A stretch of DNA of 64,000 nucleotides from Luteolibacter yonseiensis (GCF_016595465.1 NZ_JAENIK010000010.1:24293-88292); one strand, 5' to 3'; counted from the stretch's first letter, positions 1 through 8,661 are shown. Numbers and translations: made by a program. The notes: generated by a model from the letters alone, not told the origin.

Positions 1-2
1 AG

Positions 3-248
3 ACCGCCACCGTCATCGTCTACGGCAAGGTCCATGGCAACCTCACCGCCACCGACCGCATCGAACTCAAGGCCAGCGCCGAAGTCGTCGGCGACATCAA
101 GGCCAAGACCCTCTCCATCGAGGCAGGTGCCATCTTCGTCGGAAAATCCACCGTTGGCACCCCTGCCAACCTCCCGGCGGCCGCTCCCGCAAAGGCGGCC
201 ACTCCGGAAGCTCCGAAACAAGGTGATCTCACCGGTACTGGTGTTTGA
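3..248 (+). CDS. Bactofilin (C-terminal part, truncated by window start)
   Basis: The frame is open from the first bases and ends at a TGA; the start lies upstream of the window. The translated part contains short beta-strand-like turns such as VIVYGKVHGNLTATDRIEL and VVGDIKAKTLSIEAGAIFVG, the repeating pattern of the right-handed beta-helix of bactofilins (DUF583, polymer-forming cytoskeletal proteins). A disordered Ala/Pro/Lys tail follows. Bactofilins self-assemble into filaments at the inner membrane and place cell-wall or surface machinery. The next gene downstream is a second bactofilin, 42 bases away on the same strand, so the two probably form an operon. The family call is firm, the specific role unknown. 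This frame is too short at the window edge to be seen by ordinary ATG-based ORF calling. Confidence 0.85.
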   Translation, partial: TATVIVYGKVHGNLTATDRIELKASAEVVGDIKAKTLSIEAGAIFVGKSTVGTPANLPAAAPAKAATPEAPKQGDLTGTGV

Positions 249-290
249 TCCGCCGCAGGCTCTTCCCCCAAACCTCCGCCCGCTCCCGCC

Positions 291-1115
291 ATGGCCGATG
301 AGCCGCTGCGCCATCGCATCGAGGTGACCTGCCCGGAATGCGGGCAGTCCCAGATCGAGCCCGCGCTCGTGGTCTCCACACAGTGCCGGGCCTGCCGCGC
401 GAACTTCCAGGTCCGCGAAGGCAAGGGTGTGGTCAGGAACCGCCCCATCACCCGCCTCGCCAAACCACGGCGGGACTCCGACCCCGAGCCGGAAATCCCG
501 CCCGCCCGCAAGGCATCCCCCTTCGTCCTCCGCAGCCCGCAGCCGCCCGCCCGCTCGCTCCTCAAGCGGCTCTTCAGCCCCACCAAACCGCCGCGGGCCG
601 TCACCTGCTTCGGCTGTGGCAACCACTACACCGCCAGCGCCGAGGCCCAGTCCAGCCAGTGCCCCAAGTGCAGCGGCTACGTCAGCCTCCAGGACTACGA
701 GATCACCGAACCGTGGAACCGCCGCATCCAGACCGGGGGCGACGTGACCATCACCAAGACCGGCGCCGTATCCGGCGTCACCCTCCGCTGCCACAACCTC
801 CTCGTCCTCGGCGAGCTCGCCGGCTCCGTGGAATGCACCGGAGACCTCACCATCCGCAGCCATGGCAAGATCATCGGCCGCGTGCACTGCCGGAACCTCC
901 GCGTCGAAAAAGGCGCGCGTGTCGAATTCCTCCACCCCGTCACCGCCGTCACCGCCTACATCGACGGCCACGTCCGCGGCCAGATCTCCTGCACCGGCTC
1001 CGTCACCCTCCAGAAACGCGCCCACCTCCAGGGCCTCGTCCGCACCAGCTCCCTCATCGTCAAACCGGGAGCCAAGCACACCGGGTCCATCGAAATGGTC
1101 ACCTCCAATATTTAA
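291..1115 (+). CDS. Bactofilin with two N-terminal zinc ribbons
   Basis: A 274-residue protein. It has two Cys4 knuckles, C14-x2-C17 with C32-x2-C35, and C106-x2-C109 with C124-x2-C127, separated by a basic, proline-rich linker. From about residue 147 to 265 it has the beta-helical bactofilin repeats (for example GDVTITKTGAVSGVTLRC, and later LTIRSHGKIIGRVHC). The zinc ribbons are an addition to the normal bactofilin core of 100-150 residues and could bind a partner or nucleic acid; that part is inference. The gene follows another bactofilin after 42 bases, and bactofilins often co-assemble in pairs. The start is the ATG at 291, which places the first ribbon near the N-terminus. No signal peptide or membrane segment is visible, so it should be cytoplasmic. 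Confidence 0.85.
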   Translation: MADEPLRHRIEVTCPECGQSQIEPALVVSTQCRACRANFQVREGKGVVRNRPITRLAKPRRDSDPEPEIPPARKASPFVLRSPQPPARSLLKRLFSPTKPPRAVTCFGCGNHYTASAEAQSSQCPKCSGYVSLQDYEITEPWNRRIQTGGDVTITKTGAVSGVTLRCHNLLVLGELAGSVECTGDLTIRSHGKIIGRVHCRNLRVEKGARVEFLHPVTAVTAYIDGHVRGQISCTGSVTLQKRAHLQGLVRTSSLIVKPGAKHTGSIEMVTSNI

Positions 1116-1222
1116 GCTCTGAATTTTAAGCATTAAATTCTAAACGAAGAGATCGGCAAACAAGCGTCGATTTCCTCTTCTGTTTTGGAATTTCATGCTT
1201 AAGATTTAAAATTTTCCCCAAC

Positions 1223-2158
1223 ATGCTCGCCGCACTCGATCTCAAGGAAGAAATCCTGGCCCTCAAGAAAGCCCGGAACGCCGTCATCCTCGCCCACAAC
1301 TACCAGACCGGTGACATCCAGGACGTCGCCGACTACGTGGGCGACTCGCTCGGCCTCGCCTACCACGCCAAGGCCACCGACGCCGACGTCATCGTCTTCT
1401 GCGGCGTCCACTTCATGGCGGAGACCGCGAAAATCGTGAACCCCGGGAAAATCGTCGTCCTCCCGGACGCCGACGCCGGTTGCTCGCTTGAGCAATCCTG
1501 CCCCGCCCCCCAGCTCGAGGCCTTCCTCAAGGCGAACGCGGAAAAGAACTACTACGTCATCGCCTACATCAACTGCTCCGGCGGCGTGAAAGCCCTCTGC
1601 GACGTCATCTGCACCTCCGGAAACGCGGTGAAGATCGTCAACCAGGCCCCCGCCGACCGCCCCATCCTCTTCGTCCCGGACGAAAACCTCGGCGCATGGG
1701 TCATCGAGCAGACCGGCCGCAAGATGGACCTTTGGAAAGGCAACTGCTACGTCCACGTCGAGTTCACCCGCGACTCCATCAACCGCATCAAGGCCGAGTT
1801 CCCCGACGCTCTCGTCGTCGCCCACCCCGAGTGCCCGCAGGCCGTCCGCCTCCTCGCCGACGAAGTGTGCTCCACCGAGAAAATGATCACCTTCTGCAAG
1901 AACGCCCCGGTAAAGGACATCATCGTCGTCACCGAGAGCGGCATGCTCCACCGCCTCCGCAAGGAGTGCCCGGACAAGAACCTCATCCCCGGCCCCACCG
2001 ACCGCTGCGCCTGCGCCGATTGCCGCTACATGAAGATGAACACCATGCAGAAACTCCGCGACTGCCTGGACACCCTCCAGCCCCGCGTCGAAATGGAGGA
2101 ATCCCTCCGCGCCCGCGCCGAGGTCCCGCTGCTGAGAATGCTCGAACAGTCCAAGTAA
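1223..2158 (+). CDS. nadA: Quinolinate synthase NadA
   Basis: A 311-residue protein with the full set of NadA signatures: AHNYQ near residue 24, the cluster cysteine C87 in DADAGCSL, the PDENLG motif at 152-157, C175 in WKGNCYVH, HPEC at 201-204, TESGM near 237-241, and the cysteine-rich RCACADC near 261-267. NadA condenses iminoaspartate with dihydroxyacetone phosphate to give quinolinate, the first committed step of NAD synthesis, using a [4Fe-4S] cluster with one free iron site. Its usual partner nadB is not adjacent. The length is normal for the family. The last 15 codons are the first unit of a 45-46 bp tandem array that continues past the stop codon (see the repeat at 2114-2296). Confidence 0.96.
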   Translation: MLAALDLKEEILALKKARNAVILAHNYQTGDIQDVADYVGDSLGLAYHAKATDADVIVFCGVHFMAETAKIVNPGKIVVLPDADAGCSLEQSCPAPQLEAFLKANAEKNYYVIAYINCSGGVKALCDVICTSGNAVKIVNQAPADRPILFVPDENLGAWVIEQTGRKMDLWKGNCYVHVEFTRDSINRIKAEFPDALVVAHPECPQAVRLLADEVCSTEKMITFCKNAPVKDIIVVTESGMLHRLRKECPDKNLIPGPTDRCACADCRYMKMNTMQKLRDCLDTLQPRVEMEESLRARAEVPLLRMLEQSK

Positions 2159-2296
2159 CCGCGCCGGGATCCCGCTGCCGAGAATGCTCAGCAGTCCAAG
2201 TAACCGCGCCGAAGCTCCGCTGCCGAGAATGCTCAAGCAGTCCAAGTAACTGCGCCGGGATCCCGCTACCGAGAATGCTGGAGCGGTCGAAATAAC
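2114..2296 (+). repeat. Tandem copies of the nadA 3' end (four units of 45-46 bp)
   Basis: Unit 1 (2114-2159) is the coding end of nadA including its TAA. Units 2 (2160-2204), 3 (2205-2250) and 4 (2251-2296) repeat it with a few changes, each keeping the gagaatgct core and a TAA. Unit 2 is one base shorter. A start of a fifth unit is visible at 2297. The coding frame stops in unit 1, so the later units are non-coding duplicates. Confidence 0.9.
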
Positions 2297-2345
2297 CGCG
2301 CCGGGAGATCCGGTCCCGCGCCGCGGCATCTTCAGCACCAAGCAT

Positions 2346-2560
2346 CTTCAGCACCAAAGGTGCGCAATGAGAGAGCCCAGGGCAGCGCCCTGGGAATTGG
2401 ACCACGCAGCACATGGAGTCCTGCAGGGACGGCATCCCTGGCACGCCGCACCACCCTTGATTTCGTCCCTTCAGGACTTGAGAAATGAGGCGGTCCATGA
2501 CCCGGGGTTGCGCTTCGCTCACCCCGGGCTGTCACATTCCGCACCTTTGGTGCTCAAGAG
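2346..2560 (+). repeat. F1 palindromic element, copy 1
   Basis: The element runs between CAGCACCAAAGGTGCG at its left and GCACCTTTGGTGCTC at its right, which are inverted copies of each other. Inside are further hairpins: a cccagggc/gccctggg arm pair, a pair of 'gtcctgcaggga / tcccttcaggac' arms, and a ccccgggg-type pair near the right end. The same architecture recurs at 2738, 11775, 12051, 43331, 46578, 47424 and 62921. It carries no plausible gene. Confidence 0.85.
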
Positions 2561-2618
2561 TTCCACATCTTCCTTATCTCCTCACCTCGAAACCGATCCC
2601 AACAAATCGGAGGATGAG

Positions 2619-2698
2619 CCTCCGCACCTCCGCACCTCCGCACCTCCGCACCTCCGCACCTCCGCACCTCCGCACCTCCGCACCTCCGCATCTCCGCA
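2619..2698 (+). repeat. Octamer microsatellite (CCTCCGCA)n
   Basis: Nine perfect CCTCCGCA units are followed by one TCTCCGCA variant. It lies between two F1 copies and upstream of metG. No coding role is seen. Confidence 0.9.
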
Positions 2699-2737
2699 CC
2701 ATGACTAGTCACCGCCTCATCATGTCCTCTCCCGGCA

Positions 2738-2950
2738 TCTTCAGCACCAAAGGTGCGCGATGAGAGAGCCCAGGGCAACGCCCTGGGAATGGACCACGCA
2801 GCACATGGAGTCCTGAAAGGACGGCATCCCTGGCGCACCGCAGAACCCTTGATTTCGTCCCTTCAGGACTTGGGAAATGAGCGGTCCATGACCCGGGGTT
2901 GCGCTTCGCTCACCCCGGGCTGTCACATTCCGCACCTTTGGTGCTCAAGA
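2738..2950 (+). repeat. F1 palindromic element, copy 2
   Basis: Same layout as the copy at 2346, and nearly identical over its whole length, including the cccagggcaacgccctggg hairpin and the right arm GCACCTTTGGTGCTC. The two copies lie 180 bases apart in the same orientation, which suggests a local duplication or repeated insertion. Confidence 0.85.
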
Positions 2951-2992
2951 GTTCCACATCTTCCTCTTCCGCATCTTCCTCTTCTCTTACAA

Positions 2993-3086
<94 letters not shown>

Positions 3087-3315
3087 ACTTCTTCCCCGCT
3101 TCCTCCGCATTTCAATTTCTCTCCCGTCTTCTTTTCCTCGATCATCGCTCACACTCATCTCTCATCGATCCTCCCCTCTTCCTTTCCCCGATCACCGCTC
3201 ACACTCATCTTTCATCGATCACTCCCCGCCCTTGCAGGATCGCCCGACTCTGTGTTTCCCTTCCTCCCGGCCCGACGGATGCCGGATCCAGAATCTCAGA
3301 TTTCAAATTTTTCCC

Positions 3316-4890
3316 ATGTTCTACCTCACCACCGCCATCGACTACACCAACGGTTCGCCCCACATCGGCCATGCCTATGAAAAGGTCCTCACCGACGTGA
3401 TCGCCCGCTACCGCCGCCTGCGCGGGGACGAGGTCTATTTCCTCACCGGCGTGGACCAGCACGGCCAGAAAGTCCAGCAGACGGCGGAAAAAGAGGGTGT
3501 CTCCCCAGAGGAATTCGTCAAACGCGTCACCGGCAATTTCTCCTCCCTGTGGAAAAAGCTCGATGTGAACTACGACGGCTGGGCGGAAACCACCGACGAC
3601 CGCCACAAGGCATGCGTCCGCGCCATCCTCACCGAGCTCAAGAACCAGGGCCAGCTCTACAAGAAATCCCACTCCGGGTTCTACTCGGTGCGCCAGGAAC
3701 AATTCCTCCAGGAACGCGACCGGGACGAGAACGGCAACTTCGGCCCCGAGTGGGGTGAGATCGTCAACTACGAAGAGGAAAACTGGTATTTCAAACTCAG
3801 CGACCACACCGACTGGCTGAAGAATTTCCTCGAAACCACCGACGGGATCATCGTCCCCGGCTTCCGGAAATCCGAACTGCTCAACGCGCTTGAGAAAAAC
3901 TCCGGCATCGACCTGTGCATCTCCCGCCCCAAGGAGCGCCTGCGCTGGGGCATCGAGTTCCCCTTCGATGAAAACTTCGTCACCTACGTCTGGTTCGACG
4001 CGCTCATCAACTACATCTCCTTCGCCGGCTACAAGGCGGAGGCGGGTGCGGACCTGCCGGATTTTGCGAAACTCTGGCCCGCCGACAGCCGCCCGGTGCA
4101 CGTCATCGGCAAGGACATCCTCATCCCCGCGCACGGCGTCTACTGGTTCTGCATGCTGCACGCCATGGGCTTCACCGACGCACAGATGCCGAAGCTCCTC
4201 GTCCACGGATTCTGGAACGGCCTCGGCGGCGACAAGATGTCGAAATCGCTCGGCAACATCGTCGACCCGGACGAACTCTCGGAAAAATTCGGCGTGGAGG
4301 CGATCCGCTACTACCTCGTCCGCGACATCGTGACCGGCCGGGACTCGAACTTCGATGTCGAGCGGCTCGTGATGCTCTACAACACGGAACTCGCCAACGA
4401 GTTCGGAAACCTCTGCAACCGTGCCCTGAACATGAGCCAGCGCTTCACCGGCGGCGTGCTCCAGAACACCGGGGAACTCACGGAGGACGACCTCGCGGTG
4501 CAAAAGTCGCTCACCGAATCCATCGCCGCGTATCAGGCGGCCATGGACGAGTTCGACATTTCCAAGGGACTCGAAGCCCTCAACCGCCACGTCGTCCACT
4601 GCAACCAGTACGCCGAGCGCACCAAGCCGTGGGAGCTGAACAAGAACCCGGAAAACAAGGAGCGCGTCGCCACCATCCTCTACCACTTCGCGGAGAGCGT
4701 CGCGCAGATCGCCGTGCTCATCTCCCCGATCCTGCCCGGGGTCACCGCCAAGCTCGCGGAACAGCTCGAGCTCCCGAGCCTGACGACACTCACCCTCGCC
4801 GATCTCCACTGGGGCCTGCTTCCCGGCGGCCACACCATCGGCAAGCCGAAGCCCGCGTTTCCGAGGATCGTCCTGGAAGAAGCGAAATAA
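3316..4890 (+). CDS. metG: Methionine--tRNA ligase
   Basis: A class I aminoacyl-tRNA synthetase of 524 residues from the ATG at 3316. An in-frame upstream extension exists but runs through the heptamer repeats and is not conserved-looking. The HIGH box is HIGH at residues 16-19, within SPHIGHAYEK, and KMSKS is at 307-311. The Rossmann core also shows GVDQHGQKV. The anticodon-binding helices follow. The connective peptide, which carries cysteine zinc knuckles in many MetRS enzymes, has none here, so this is a zinc-free form. There is no C-terminal tRNA-binding (EMAP-like) domain; the protein stops after the anticodon domain. It charges tRNA-Met in the cytoplasm. The upstream region is unusually repeat-rich for a housekeeping gene. 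Confidence 0.95.
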   Translation: MFYLTTAIDYTNGSPHIGHAYEKVLTDVIARYRRLRGDEVYFLTGVDQHGQKVQQTAEKEGVSPEEFVKRVTGNFSSLWKKLDVNYDGWAETTDDRHKACVRAILTELKNQGQLYKKSHSGFYSVRQEQFLQERDRDENGNFGPEWGEIVNYEEENWYFKLSDHTDWLKNFLETTDGIIVPGFRKSELLNALEKNSGIDLCISRPKERLRWGIEFPFDENFVTYVWFDALINYISFAGYKAEAGADLPDFAKLWPADSRPVHVIGKDILIPAHGVYWFCMLHAMGFTDAQMPKLLVHGFWNGLGGDKMSKSLGNIVDPDELSEKFGVEAIRYYLVRDIVTGRDSNFDVERLVMLYNTELANEFGNLCNRALNMSQRFTGGVLQNTGELTEDDLAVQKSLTESIAAYQAAMDEFDISKGLEALNRHVVHCNQYAERTKPWELNKNPENKERVATILYHFAESVAQIAVLISPILPGVTAKLAEQLELPSLTTLTLADLHWGLLPGGHTIGKPKPAFPRIVLEEAK

Positions 4891-4974
4891 GACGACATTC
4901 CGCAAAATACCGTGGCCGCCGGGCGGACGGATCGTGGCAGCGGTGCAACCCTCGGGTGCCACCGCCAGGTTATA

Positions 4975-5029
4975 CCGCCAGGTTCGACCGCCAAGCCACC
5001 TTCCTTCTCCCCTGGCGGCCCTTTTGTTT
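4975..5029 (+). terminator. Possible metG terminator
   Basis: CCGCCAGG (4975-4982) can pair with CCTGGCGG (5011-5018), followed by CCCTTTTGTTT. The loop is long, and a competing CCGCCAGG copy lies at 4962-4969, so this is only a moderate candidate. Confidence 0.35.
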
Positions 5030-5589
5030 CACGACACTCCGCGCATCGCCGCATCCCGACCGCAAAAAGACCCGATCCCCCGTCCAAAAAACGGCCATTT
5101 TTTTCGCCAATCCGGGTTGTGGAGACGTCCCCATGCGGCTAATATGCGGATGGATTTGATCAACCGCTTTGAGATTGATCAAAACACCGACAGAAAAATC
5201 GCTGTTTCAGGCCATTCAAATCGATGATGGCCGGAAATGGGACCACTTGTCCGCTTGTGAGGCTTCAAATCCCTTTCTAACGGATTATCTTGCGCTAATT
5301 TGATCTCGTTCTGCGACACTTCGGTGTCAAAGAGCTCACGCCGCAAAAGCTGGTCTATCCAGTTCGTTTCGATCTCCGGGGGGAAGTCTGACGAATATGA
5401 TCAACCGAGTGGCGCTGAAAAATGCGCGTTGATATCCGGGGGGATATTCAACGTGCTTTTTTTTTGCCCGGATGGCGGCGTTGCAGAGACGGCTCATCGG
5501 GTGGCAATCGGGATTGAACCACAGATAGGCGCGGATGATGCCATGGATGATCGACTACGGAATCCATGCCACCGATCGCGCGATCTTCC
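5030..5589. other. Non-coding stretch with no recognised gene
   Basis: Lower G+C than its surroundings. No open frame here looks like protein on either strand. Two perfect TTGATCAA palindromes lie at 5156-5163 and 5175-5182, 19 bases apart. Two similar 'tccggggggaa/tccggggggat' words occur near 5376 and 5436. It could hold a decayed gene or a regulatory region, but I cannot support either. Confidence 0.4.
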
Positions 5590-5755
5590 GTCCCGGAGGG
5601 ACATCGGAAATTAGCCGGTCGGCGCAAGCCACCGGAATGCGTCCCCCCACCTATTGGAGCCTCGCCCCTGCCGGGGCGGCAACATTCTTTGATCCGGATC
5701 CGGCGGCTTGGGCCAACCGGCTAATTTCCGGTGCCCCTACCGGGGCGGAAGAGTG
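5590..5755 (+). repeat. F2 repeat (cccTACCGGGGCGG family)
   Basis: The words 'taccggggcgga', 'gccggggcgg', 'ggaaattagccgg' and 'ggctaatttccgg' form inverted pairs across about 165 bases. A second copy of the same words lies at 28128-28245. The right end overlaps the 3' end of the acidic-tail gene, whose stop is at 5737. Confidence 0.65.
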
Positions 5756-6708
5756 TCGTCCTCGTCGTCCTCGTCGTCCTCGTCGTCCTCGTCGTCCTCG
5801 TCGTCCTCGTCGTCAGCGTCGTCCTCGTCGTCCTCGTCGTCCTCGTCGTCCTCGTCGTCCTCGTCGTCCTCGTCGTCCTCGTCGTCCTCGTCGTCCTCGT
5901 CGTCCTCGTCGTCCTCGTCGTCAGCGTCGTCAGCGTCGTCAGCGTCGTCAGCGTCGTCAGCGTCGTCAGCGTCGTCAGCGTCGTCAACGTCGTCAACGTC
6001 GTCAACGTCGTCAGCCTCAGCCTCAGCCTCAGCCTCAGCGTCAGCGTCAGCGTCAGTGTCGGTGTCGTCGGTGTTCGATTCCGATTCCAATCCGGTCACG
6101 CCTCCGTCGTTTTCATTTTCCGGCCGGGGGGATTCGTCGGGGACGGGGGATCCGGAGGTTTCGTCACTGGCAGCGGTTTCGGTTTCGGGGGAGCGGCCGT
6201 TGTTTTCCAAGAGGACGAAGACTTCGTTCTGCACGGCTTCGATCTGGCTCAGCGGGATGTTCGGGTCCTTCACGATGAAGACCTCGCCGGTCTTGCGGTG
6301 TTCATAGACGCGGAGGATGCCGGTGGGGGTGCGCTGGCTGTCGGTCTCGCGCAGGAGTTTCTGGCGTTCGAGCATGACGGCGAGGACGAAGCGGGCGTTC
6401 TCGGTGTGGTCCTCGTCCTCCTCCACGAGGCGTTGCAGGATTTCCTCGGCGCTGAGTTTTTCCACCGGGCTTGCGGTTTCATTTCCCCGGGGGGCGGTGT
6501 ATTTGGTGCGCCAGAAGGAGAACGGGGCGTCGCCGGATTCCTGCTGGGTCTTCCAGCCTTCGGCGCAGTAGTCGCGGCGGACGTAGCCGCTGGATTCGGG
6601 GTCGGGGAAAAGCGCGGTTACGATGGTTTCGCCATCGACGAAGGGGCGTTGGGAGGCGGCGCACTCGCGCCCGCGGGAACGGACATGCCAGGATTCAGCG
6701 ATAGCCAT
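5737..6708 (-). CDS. PVC-type conserved protein with a long Asp/Glu tail
   Basis: A 323-residue protein in two parts. Residues 1 to about 190 are an ordinary sequence starting MAIAESWHVRSRGRECA, with features such as FVDGETIVTALF, RRDYCAEGW, FSFWRTKY and later FVLAVMLERQK. Short proteins of this kind with the same order of motifs are known to me from planctomycetes and verrucomicrobia, without a known function. The rest is almost only D, E and A, in an EDDEDDEDD-type low-complexity tail ending LPPR. The tail is encoded by a GAC/GAG microsatellite whose length is probably unstable. It lies 14 bases downstream of the LptF/G-type gene on the same strand, so the two are probably cotranscribed. 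The opposite strand of the tail reads as poly-serine and is an artefact. Confidence 0.75.
   Translation of the reverse strand: MAIAESWHVRSRGRECAASQRPFVDGETIVTALFPDPESSGYVRRDYCAEGWKTQQESGDAPFSFWRTKYTAPRGNETASPVEKLSAEEILQRLVEEDEDHTENARFVLAVMLERQKLLRETDSQRTPTGILRVYEHRKTGEVFIVKDPNIPLSQIEAVQNEVFVLLENNGRSPETETAASDETSGSPVPDESPRPENENDGGVTGLESESNTDDTDTDADADAEAEAEAEADDVDDVDDVDDADDADDADDADDADDADDADDEDDEDDEDDEDDEDDEDDEDDEDDEDDEDDEDDADDEDDEDDEDDEDDEDDEDDTLPPR
5755..6060 (-). repeat. GAC/GAG microsatellite within the acidic tail
   Basis: A run of 9-base units reading gacgaggac on the coding strand, grading into gacgctgac and then gctgag-type hexamers, spans about 300 bases in frame. Every unit keeps the frame, so unit loss or gain would change only the tail length. 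Confidence 0.85.
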
Positions 6709-6722
6709 TTGAAAGGGAAGGG

Positions 6723-8219
6723 TTAGTCATTGCCGGGGAAAAGCCGGCGCAGGATGAGGTAGATCGGCTTGCCGGAGATACGGCGGCGGAAAAGGTAGAG
6801 CCCCAGCAGGGCGAAGGCGGCGTTCGGCAGCCAGGCGGCCACTCCGGGCCGCATGGTGCCTGCCTCGCCGATGGCGAGGGAGATGTTGCTGAAGAGCAGC
6901 ATCAGGGCGGAGAGCACGACGGCGAGGAAGATGCCGCCGCCCGGGCCGCGGCGCGAGAAATGGATGGCGAGCGGGGTGGCGAGCAGGACGGTGACCATGC
7001 AGGCGAAGGGCAGCGCCCAGCGGTAGTGCCACTGGGTGATGTAGGGGGCGGGCTCCGCGAACTGGCCGAGCCGGTCGTTTTCCTTCAGCCAGCTGCTGAG
7101 ATCCGGGATGCCGAGGTAGGCGGCGCTGAGTCCGGGTTTGACGAGCTGCCACGGGGTTTCCGTCCAGTTTTTGATGACGAGCGGGCCTTCCAGCGTCTCG
7201 AAAATCGGCGGCATGTCCGGCTTGTATTTCGCGATGACGGCGTCCTGGAAGGTCCAGTGGTGGGTCGTCTTGTCCCATGAGGCGCTCTTGGCGGTGATGC
7301 GGCTTTCCAGGGTCTTGTCCGGGCGGGTGGTGGTGATCTCCACCTCTTTCAGGGGCGCGCCCTTGTGGTAGTCCTGCGGGAAGATGCCGATTTCCCACAG
7401 ACGGTGCTGGGACGGATTCTGGTAGAGCACCTGCCGGGCCTTGACGATCTGCTTTTCGGGCACCACCGGAGCGGCCGGTGAATCCGCTGCGGCGGGTGAA
7501 TCCGCTGTGGCAGGTGCGTCCGCTGCGGCGGGTGGCGTGGCCTGAGCCGTCTTGTCCCTGCTCTTGGATTTGGTGGGAAGCCTGTCGTTGGCGGCATCCA
7601 GGATGGCATCCATCTTGCCCTCCGCGTTCGGCGCCCAGTGGTAGTTGAGGCCCAGGCTGAGCAGGCTGAAAAACAGGCCGGCGATGATGAGCGGCAGGGT
7701 GAGGCGGATGATGCTGCGGCCCGCCTGGATCATGGCGATGACCTCGCGGGTGCCGGAGAGTTTTCCGAGGGAATACAGCAGGGCGAGCAGCAGGCTGTAG
7801 GGCAGGAGCAGCAGCAGGACGGCGGGCGAGCGGGTGCCGTAGAAGACGAGAATGGTCTGGAAAACGTGGCTGGATTTCCGGAAGTCCCCGATCTTGTCAC
7901 CCAGGTCCATCAGGAGCCAGATGGTCAGCAGCGAGGCGAGGCAGATGGAGAAGATCCCGAAAAACTGCCGGGCGATGTAGCGGTCCAACGTGCCGCCGAG
8001 GCAGTAGACGAACCCGGCCAGCGCGGGCAGGAAACAAAGCCCGGAGAGCACCCAGGGCCGGGCGAGATGGGCCGGAATGTCCGAGTCCGGGAAGCCGATG
8101 AGCTGCTGCCGCACGGACTCGATTTCCGCCGGGACGAGCAGGGCGCACGCACCGGCCCCCAGGGCGGCCAGTACGAGGGGAAGCAGGAATCGCAGGAGAT
8201 GGGTGCGGAAAAAATTCAT
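6723..8219 (-). CDS. LptF/LptG-family permease with extra N-terminal helices
   Basis: A 498-residue membrane protein from the ATG at 8219; longer in-frame starts add an implausible soluble leader. The family core begins near residue 70 at TLDRYIARQFFGIF, the usual first helix of LptF/LptG (YjgP/YjgQ). It continues with the helix LLLLLPYSLLLALLYSLG, a GTREVIAMIQAGRS stretch typical of the coupling-helix region, a periplasmic beta-jellyroll region, and C-terminal helices with HFSRRGPGGGIF. LptF/G form the inner-membrane part of the lipopolysaccharide exporter with LptB. Two features are odd: about 65 extra N-terminal residues with two more hydrophobic helices, and an Ala/Pro-rich insertion near 230-260 built from short repeats. 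The acidic-tail gene follows directly. Confidence 0.85.
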   Translation of the reverse strand: MNFFRTHLLRFLLPLVLAALGAGACALLVPAEIESVRQQLIGFPDSDIPAHLARPWVLSGLCFLPALAGFVYCLGGTLDRYIARQFFGIFSICLASLLTIWLLMDLGDKIGDFRKSSHVFQTILVFYGTRSPAVLLLLLPYSLLLALLYSLGKLSGTREVIAMIQAGRSIIRLTLPLIIAGLFFSLLSLGLNYHWAPNAEGKMDAILDAANDRLPTKSKSRDKTAQATPPAAADAPATADSPAAADSPAAPVVPEKQIVKARQVLYQNPSQHRLWEIGIFPQDYHKGAPLKEVEITTTRPDKTLESRITAKSASWDKTTHHWTFQDAVIAKYKPDMPPIFETLEGPLVIKNWTETPWQLVKPGLSAAYLGIPDLSSWLKENDRLGQFAEPAPYITQWHYRWALPFACMVTVLLATPLAIHFSRRGPGGGIFLAVVLSALMLLFSNISLAIGEAGTMRPGVAAWLPNAAFALLGLYLFRRRISGKPIYLILRRLFPGND

Positions 8220-8661
8220 AGGTGGCCGCTTGCCAGGAAGATTGGCTGGGAAGCGGGAGGAGTGTCGAGTTTGTTGTGAAAGAGGATGTGGACCGCTGGA
8301 GGAGAGGCCGGTTATGCACCAGCCTCGCCGAAGATGCCTATCATCACGCTGCCCCCCAGTTCGGGTAATCGAACCGCTGCTGGCGGATGCTGTAGTAGTG
8401 GTTCGTGAGAGGCAGCCGGATCGCTCAGATTCCCAACCGCTCAAGCAAAAGCCCCGCATGATGTGAACCAGCTCGCCAAATTTATCATGAATCAATCCAC
8501 GGGGACGTTCCCAAAGTGGACCATGAGAAAACCCTGTTGCCGTGGCTTTGGGAAGAATGGGAGATTAAAGGGCGGCAATGTCAGGGTCGCGGGTCTCACA
8601 CCAGAGCAACGTCAAAAATCGACAAGAAAGCCTCAGCTAAGCGGTGGAAAAAACGGTTGGG
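8220..8661. other. Intergenic region upstream of the permease
   Basis: About 440 bases without a convincing gene on either strand. It should hold the promoter of the permease operon (minus strand). I see no clear hairpin or known riboswitch. Confidence 0.4.

Noticed and set aside
1199..2341. Long minus-strand frame opposite nadA
   Set aside because: It follows from the codon pattern of nadA in a G+C-rich genome; the sequence is a shadow with no family features, while nadA has all its motifs.
5505..5580. tRNA-like T-arm word (GGTTCAATCCC on the minus strand)
   Set aside because: No cloverleaf, anticodon arm or acceptor stem could be built around it.
5300..5614. Plus-strand frame of 104 residues
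   Set aside because: Composition and codon use are unlike the genes here and the F2 repeat supplies its end; no conserved pattern.
5708..6307. Plus-strand frame with long poly-serine stretch
   Set aside because: It is the complement of the GAC/GAG microsatellite of the real minus-strand gene. The parts outside the repeat do not look like protein.
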